Shown piece after piece: positions 59,925 through 64,000 of a DNA stretch of 64,000 nucleotides. Positions within the stretch are counted from its first letter, which is position 1. Every line of letters starts with the position of its first letter. This DNA is from Mycobacterium sp. 852014-52450_SCH5900713 (GTDB lineage: Bacteria > Actinomycetota > Actinomycetes > Mycobacteriales > Mycobacteriaceae), in assembly GCF_001667075.1 (NCBI RefSeq), contig NZ_LZIL01000076.1, positions 34,779-98,778 of the forward strand, given 5' to 3'. Below the pieces are notes generated by a model. The model had not been told where the DNA came from, ran no database searches, and saw only the letters and a program-made list of their open reading frames with translations. The position numbers were made by a program, and so were the translations under genes.

Positions 59925-62904
59925 CGGAACGCCCGCTCAGCTCGGCCCGCACGCTCGGGGTCAGCTTTCGGAAGAAGTTGCCGTCGGCGTCGAAGTACCA
60001 CACGTGGCGCCCCGGCTTGGGAATTCCCGCCGCGCGCAGGGCGCTGACCGTCGGACGATATGTCGCGCTCAATATCATCTCCGGACACACTTGGACGATG
60101 TCGGGACCCACGCCGAGGGGGATCTTGGCCACGGCGTCGGTCAGGTCGGCCGCGGTGATCGTGGCCCCCGGAAGCAGCGTAACCGCCGCGACCGCCACCT
60201 CCCGGTCACCCACCGGCACGTTGTAGGTGACCGCGAGGTCGACGCCGTTGATGCACCCCAGCGCGTCGGTGACCCGCTCGGGATACACCAGGCCGCGCGC
60301 GGTGTGGACCACCGAGCCGCGCCTGCCCGCCAACCAGTAGTCGCCATCGTCGTCGCGGTAGAACAGGTACTCGGTCGAGATCCAGGTGTCCCCGGCGGCG
60401 AAGACTCCCCGTTTGACCGACGCCGTGGGATCGATCGGGCCGTTGGAGGCGGCGAGCAGCACCCCGACCTGTTTCGGCTCGGCGACCTGGACGAAGCCAC
60501 GGTCGTTCTCCAGGATCAGGTCCTGCTCGGCGTCGTAGGCTGCCAGCTCGATGCGCCCGGCGCCCGGCAGCGGGCGACCCTTGCTGCCGACCTTGGCGCC
60601 GGACACGTTGGCCAGCACCGCCTGTCCGTCGGTGGTCGCGAAGAACTCGACGACATGGGCGGGCGCAAACGCGTCGACGACCCGGCCCCACAGGCCCGTC
60701 GGCATGCCGGACCCGATGAACAGCCGCACCGGGTGGTTGCCGTGCAGCACGAACGCGGGGTCGTCGACGATCTCGCGGAGCATGGCCCAGGTGTAGGACA
60801 CCACCGTGACGCCGTACTGCCGCACCTCTTGAACGAACCTGTCGCGGTCCAGGCCGCGGGACAGTGCGATGCGGGTTCCGCCGACCACCGCGCCGCCCAG
60901 GCTGACCAGCAGCGCCGACTCGTGGTGCAGCGGGGTCAGGCAGTACACGGTGTCCCGGCGGTCCAGCGCGGCCGTCGAGGCGGTCCCGAAAGCCGACACC
61001 GCCCACCGGTAGTTGGTGATCTGCTTGGCGACCAGCTCGCCGCCGGCCGTGCTGAACGCGATGAACGCCAGGTCCCGCGCCAGCCCCGGGTTGGGCCGGT
61101 ACCAGCCGGGCAGCTCGACGGCGTCCGGGTCGATCCGTTCCATGTCGATGACGTCGCTGTCGTCGGGCAGGTGCAGGTCCCGCGACTCGCCGCCGCCGAG
61201 CACCAGCACCTGCCGCAGCCCTTGGCGATCCGACGCCAGCACCGCCTCCAGGTTGGTGGGGTCGGTCAGCAGCTCGGTCACTCCCCCGAGCCGGACCGAC
61301 GCCGCCAGGTCGGCATCCGGTCGCATCACGACGGCGACCGCGCCCAGCCGGGACAGCGCGGCGATGGCGACCAGCGCGCTGGGTCGCGTCTCCATCAGCA
61401 CGCCGACCCGGTCGCCCTGCCGCACCCCGACCTCGATCAGGCCGCGGACGACATTGGTGATGCGCCGGTTGACGGCCTCGTAGGTATGCACGCGCCCGTC
61501 GAACAGCAGGAACTCACCCTGCGGGGCGTCGTGCGCCTGCTCATCGATGATGCGGCCCAGAGAGATTCGGGTGTGGTCGTTGATCTGTCCCAGCCGGACC
61601 AGCCGCGGCAGCGTGCGGGCCGTTTCGACGGCGAGGGTGCGCATCGACTTGTTGGCCGCGACCACGGTGTTGGCGGCGCCGCGCACCATGCCCAGCGCCG
61701 CCTCGGAGACCTCCCCGATGCCGTGCACGAGCCGGGAGCTCAGGGCGACGCCGCTGTCCGTGTGCTCCTCGGGCTGGTCGGCCATCAGGTCGATGCCGTC
61801 CGGCTTGTCGCCGCCGGTGGAGATCCATTGCACCCATTCGGCGACGGTCGGCCAGCTCTGCTGCGCCGCCTTGGACCCGACGACCAGGCCGAAATGCCCT
61901 GTGCGGATGGTGCTTTCGTAGACCTCGGCGTCCGGGGCGGCCCGCCGGATGCCCCGCACCGACGCCGGCTGACCGATGTCGTCGACCTCGCCGACGAAGG
62001 CCAGCACCGGGCAGGTGATGTCGGTGAGCGTGACCATCTGCCCGTTGACGGCGAAGCCGCCGGTCATCATCCGGTTGTGGGCGATGAATTGTTTGAGCAG
62101 TTCGGAGATCGCCGGACCGGACCAGGCAATCCAGCCTTCGCGCTCGAGGAACCGGCGCTGCTGTTCGCGCGGCAGTAGCGCCTCGCGGTCGTGCAACTGG
62201 CGCACGAAGTCCACCCGTGCCTTGGCCGTCTTGAGCGGGTCGAGCATCTGAAACCCGGTGCGCGCCATCCAGCTGGGGATGTCCAGCCGGCTGAAGACGT
62301 GGTCGGCCATGAAGTTGGCGGCGGGCGCGGCGAAGTTCGCCGGGATGCCCATCGGCAGGGCGGCCAGGGTGTCCACCGGCGAACCGAAGGTGACGATGCT
62401 GGCCAGGCTTTTCGAACGCCGGTACGCGGCGACCTGGTAGCACCACATGCCACCCTGCGAATACCCGACCAGATGGATATCGCTGCCGGTGACGTCCCTG
62501 ACGGTGTCGATCGCCTGGCTGAGCGCGACGATGTGGTCGGCCAAGGTGCGGCGCATGCCGCCTTCGACCTTGTCGGGTTCGCCGAAGTCGATGACCCAGG
62601 GATCCAGCCCGTTGGCGTGCAGGATGCCGACCGCGCCGTCCTCGCGCGTGACGTCCCACATGTCCGCCGACATCATCATCGGGTGCACCATCAGCACCGG
62701 AGGGCCGACCCGCGGCTTGTCTGGCCGGCTGTCGGGCGGGAAATAACGTCGGAGCTTGTACATCGGCACGCTCTCGACGATCTGAGACGGCGACGGCACG
62801 GTGCCGGTTTCCAAGCCCCCCAATCGCAAGACCTCGAGCCCGTTCTGCGCCGTAGCTATCAGGCGCTCGACCGGTCGCGTGACAATCGACAAGTTGAGAT
62901 CCAC
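59917..62904 (-). CDS. Bifunctional alpha/beta hydrolase (PhaC-like) - acyl ligase fusion, Rv1683-like
   Basis: 995 aa. N-terminal part, about 1-350, is PHA-synthase/lipase-like: PRVGPPVLMVHPMMMSADMW, nucleophile in LVGYSQGGMWCYQVAAYRRS near 165 (Ser instead of the PhaC Cys), Asp in VGEVDDIG and His in IRTGHFGLV. Residues about 450-980 are an adenylate-forming ligase: HHESALLVSLGGAVVGG, FFATTDGQAVLANV, GDTWISTEYLFYRDDDGDYW and RGLVYPERVTDAL. The ATP loop reads AFSTAGGELVAKQITN, degenerate. M. tuberculosis Rv1683 and BCG relatives are linked to triacylglycerol metabolism on lipid droplets. Start chosen at 62904. Confidence 0.92.
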   Translation of the reverse strand: MDLNLSIVTRPVERLIATAQNGLEVLRLGGLETGTVPSPSQIVESVPMYKLRRYFPPDSRPDKPRVGPPVLMVHPMMMSADMWDVTREDGAVGILHANGLDPWVIDFGEPDKVEGGMRRTLADHIVALSQAIDTVRDVTGSDIHLVGYSQGGMWCYQVAAYRRSKSLASIVTFGSPVDTLAALPMGIPANFAAPAANFMADHVFSRLDIPSWMARTGFQMLDPLKTAKARVDFVRQLHDREALLPREQQRRFLEREGWIAWSGPAISELLKQFIAHNRMMTGGFAVNGQMVTLTDITCPVLAFVGEVDDIGQPASVRGIRRAAPDAEVYESTIRTGHFGLVVGSKAAQQSWPTVAEWVQWISTGGDKPDGIDLMADQPEEHTDSGVALSSRLVHGIGEVSEAALGMVRGAANTVVAANKSMRTLAVETARTLPRLVRLGQINDHTRISLGRIIDEQAHDAPQGEFLLFDGRVHTYEAVNRRITNVVRGLIEVGVRQGDRVGVLMETRPSALVAIAALSRLGAVAVVMRPDADLAASVRLGGVTELLTDPTNLEAVLASDRQGLRQVLVLGGGESRDLHLPDDSDVIDMERIDPDAVELPGWYRPNPGLARDLAFIAFSTAGGELVAKQITNYRWAVSAFGTASTAALDRRDTVYCLTPLHHESALLVSLGGAVVGGTRIALSRGLDRDRFVQEVRQYGVTVVSYTWAMLREIVDDPAFVLHGNHPVRLFIGSGMPTGLWGRVVDAFAPAHVVEFFATTDGQAVLANVSGAKVGSKGRPLPGAGRIELAAYDAEQDLILENDRGFVQVAEPKQVGVLLAASNGPIDPTASVKRGVFAAGDTWISTEYLFYRDDDGDYWLAGRRGSVVHTARGLVYPERVTDALGCINGVDLAVTYNVPVGDREVAVAAVTLLPGATITAADLTDAVAKIPLGVGPDIVQVCPEMILSATYRPTVSALRAAGIPKPGRHVWYFDADGNFFRKLTPSVRAELSGRSDG

Positions 62905-63257
62905 GGCCGCTCCCTAATGTCTTGACAGCTCCGACATCATGGCACACCCGCGGGCTCGGTGGTCCTGGCCAGGCGATTTACCCGACTGCGGCCAGCCGTT
63001 GCGGTTGCGCGGGGGTACCTTCGACACCGGTCGGGCACCGCCGCCGTCCGGGGCGTCCAGCGCGATGGCGACGCGCGTCGTTAACTTTTTCCCGTCGGGC
63101 CACGGCGGCAGAACACCGTCCGAATCGTCTCTCGGTCGTCCCAGAACGGCATTCCACCCCAAACTTCCGCGGCCATATCCCATAACGGTTACGAACGCAC
63201 AACGACTTTGGCGAGTCGACCGGCAAATTTCGCGAGCGGAATCGGGCCGTACATACG
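62905..63257. other. Intergenic region between divergent Rv1683-like and MspA-like genes
   Basis: About 350 bases of divergent promoter region. No small gene or strong repeat recognised. Promoters for the lipase/ligase operon and the porin are expected here. Confidence 0.45.
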
Positions 63258-63962
63258 GTGTCGCATGTGTGGCCGATAGCCGTGGTCGTTCGTCGCGCTG
63301 CGATGGTCGCGTTGTGCGTCGTCATGTCAGCGGTGACGGCGCCTCCAACGGCCGCCGACCCCGACGCTGAAAACGCCGCCGCGGTCACGCCGGACGACGG
63401 GCGGGTGCCCTCGTCCGAACCGGTGACCTACACGACGCCCGAAGGCTGGACCCTGACTCTCGGGGCGAAGGACGAGTCGCAAGTTCCCATAGCACCGTTG
63501 ACCACCGCAATCTCGTCTCGCGAATACCTCGCCCGCGGAACGTTCGCCGCGTCACTGGACGGGCTCGAACACCCTCGCGGCGTCCTCGAGGTGGGTTACG
63601 AGATCGGCTGTGGAATCGACATGAGCACGTCCAACGGCGTCACCCTCGGGGGCAACGCCGGCGTCACCCCGGGCTTGGGCTTGGCGGGCGTGTTTGCCGG
63701 TACGCCGACACCGGTGCCGTTGGTCACCACCCCGATGGGCGGCTTGATCACCGTGGGCCTCAAGCCCGGTGTCGTAGTCGAAGTACCGGTGGCCAAGAAA
63801 GAGTTCACGGGCCCGAATCCGCGGGTCATCGTCACCGGATTCCACGTCAAAATCGATGGGTGCGTGGGTCAGTCGTTCATCCGGTCCTACGCAACGCTGA
63901 CCCAAGTGACCGACGAATCCGACGTGGTGCTGTCCTACGTCGGCGTCACCAAATCCGTCTGA
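63258..63962 (+). CDS. MspA-family porin-like protein
   Basis: 234 aa from GTG 63258 (later starts at GTG 63267 or ATG 63303 possible). Signal peptide with a hydrophobic core AAMVALCVVMSAVTAPPTAA and cleavage near TAAD. Mature part has the MspA pattern: TLTLGAKDESQVPIAPLT, REYLARGTFAASL, GVLEVGYEIGCGIDMS, LKPGVVVEVPVAKKEF and IDGCVGQSFIRSYATLTQVT. Two cysteines in the mature part are unusual for MspA itself and could form a disulfide. MspA forms an octameric mycobacterial outer-membrane pore; this member may be a variant or pore-less. M. tuberculosis has no close equivalent at this place. Confidence 0.85.
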   Translation: MSHVWPIAVVVRRAAMVALCVVMSAVTAPPTAADPDAENAAAVTPDDGRVPSSEPVTYTTPEGWTLTLGAKDESQVPIAPLTTAISSREYLARGTFAASLDGLEHPRGVLEVGYEIGCGIDMSTSNGVTLGGNAGVTPGLGLAGVFAGTPTPVPLVTTPMGGLITVGLKPGVVVEVPVAKKEFTGPNPRVIVTGFHVKIDGCVGQSFIRSYATLTQVTDESDVVLSYVGVTKSV

Positions 63963-64000
63963 ACCAATCAGAAGGGTGGGGGTTCGTCGTCTGGGGGGGT

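Noticed and set aside
59839..62178. 779-residue open frame opposite the Rv1683-like gene
   Set aside because: Antisense shadow of a well-supported fused enzyme; no recognised motif.

Overview
The window is high-GC actinobacterial DNA, almost certainly from a slow-growing non-tuberculous Mycobacterium, most like the M. avium complex (inference). The right half, read from right to left, follows the M. tuberculosis gene order Rv1683 to Rv1713: bifunctional acyl ligase/lipase, Trm112-like protein, TetR, ABC exporter, mpg, tyrS, lprJ, TPR protein, HAD phosphatase, tlyA, nadK, recN, steA, mctB, pyrG, Nudix, xerD, O-methyltransferase, parA, scpA, scpB, pseudouridine synthase, cmk, der. The left half is accessory. 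It has no clear phage, IS element, CRISPR array or rRNA.

Layout. 1-6.6 kb: the 5' part of a large nonribosomal peptide synthetase gene on the minus strand (C-A-T-E-C-A..., cut by the window edge), preceded by its MbtH partner. The first module has a phenylalanine-type specificity code and an epimerase, so an N-acylated D-Phe start is predicted, as in mycobacterial glycopeptidolipid or lipopentapeptide assembly (Mps1 type). 7.5-9.1 kb: a GAP/SfLAP-family lipid-export membrane protein and a PAS-ANTAR regulator. 9.1-14.8 kb: a WS/DGAT-like protein without the catalytic His pair, a transglutaminase-like protein and four scattered DUF5994 paralogues. 15.4-19.8 kb: a fatty-acyl-AMP ligase-like FadD and three GAF-ANTAR regulators. 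20-34.2 kb: a PucR regulator, an Rv1733c-like membrane protein, two GreA-like proteins, a DesA3-like desaturase, GabD2, a cyclic-nucleotide-binding protein, a DUF4383 protein with a clear promoter/operator, a PEP-mutase-family enzyme, a cutinase, a PPOx-family protein, an alpha/beta hydrolase and many small conserved proteins. 34.5-35 kb: a secreted tandem-repeat protein and tRNA-Pro(GGG).

35.2-53 kb is a run of essential or conserved minus-strand genes, many overlapping by 4-14 bases: chromosome segregation (ScpA, ScpB, ParA, XerD), ribosome assembly and modification (Der, RluB-like, TlyA), nucleotide metabolism (Cmk, PyrG, NadK), repair (RecN) and the cell-separation/copper pair SteA-MctB. 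From 54.5 to 57.4 kb a BASS-family transporter and an Amt transporter sit among the conserved genes. 57.4-59.7 kb holds a drug-exporter-type ABC pair and a TetR regulator, with a leaderless promoter covered by two palindromes and a 57-bp tandem repeat between permease and regulator. The window ends with an MspA-family porin.

Main theme (inference): the left side combines lipopeptide assembly (NRPS, MbtH), acyl activation (FadD) and lipid export (SfLAP) with a dense set of stress-type regulators. The least explained elements are the DUF5994 cluster with its shared leader sequence, the ANTAR cluster, the palindromic operators, and the compositionally distinct adenylation domain inside the NRPS.
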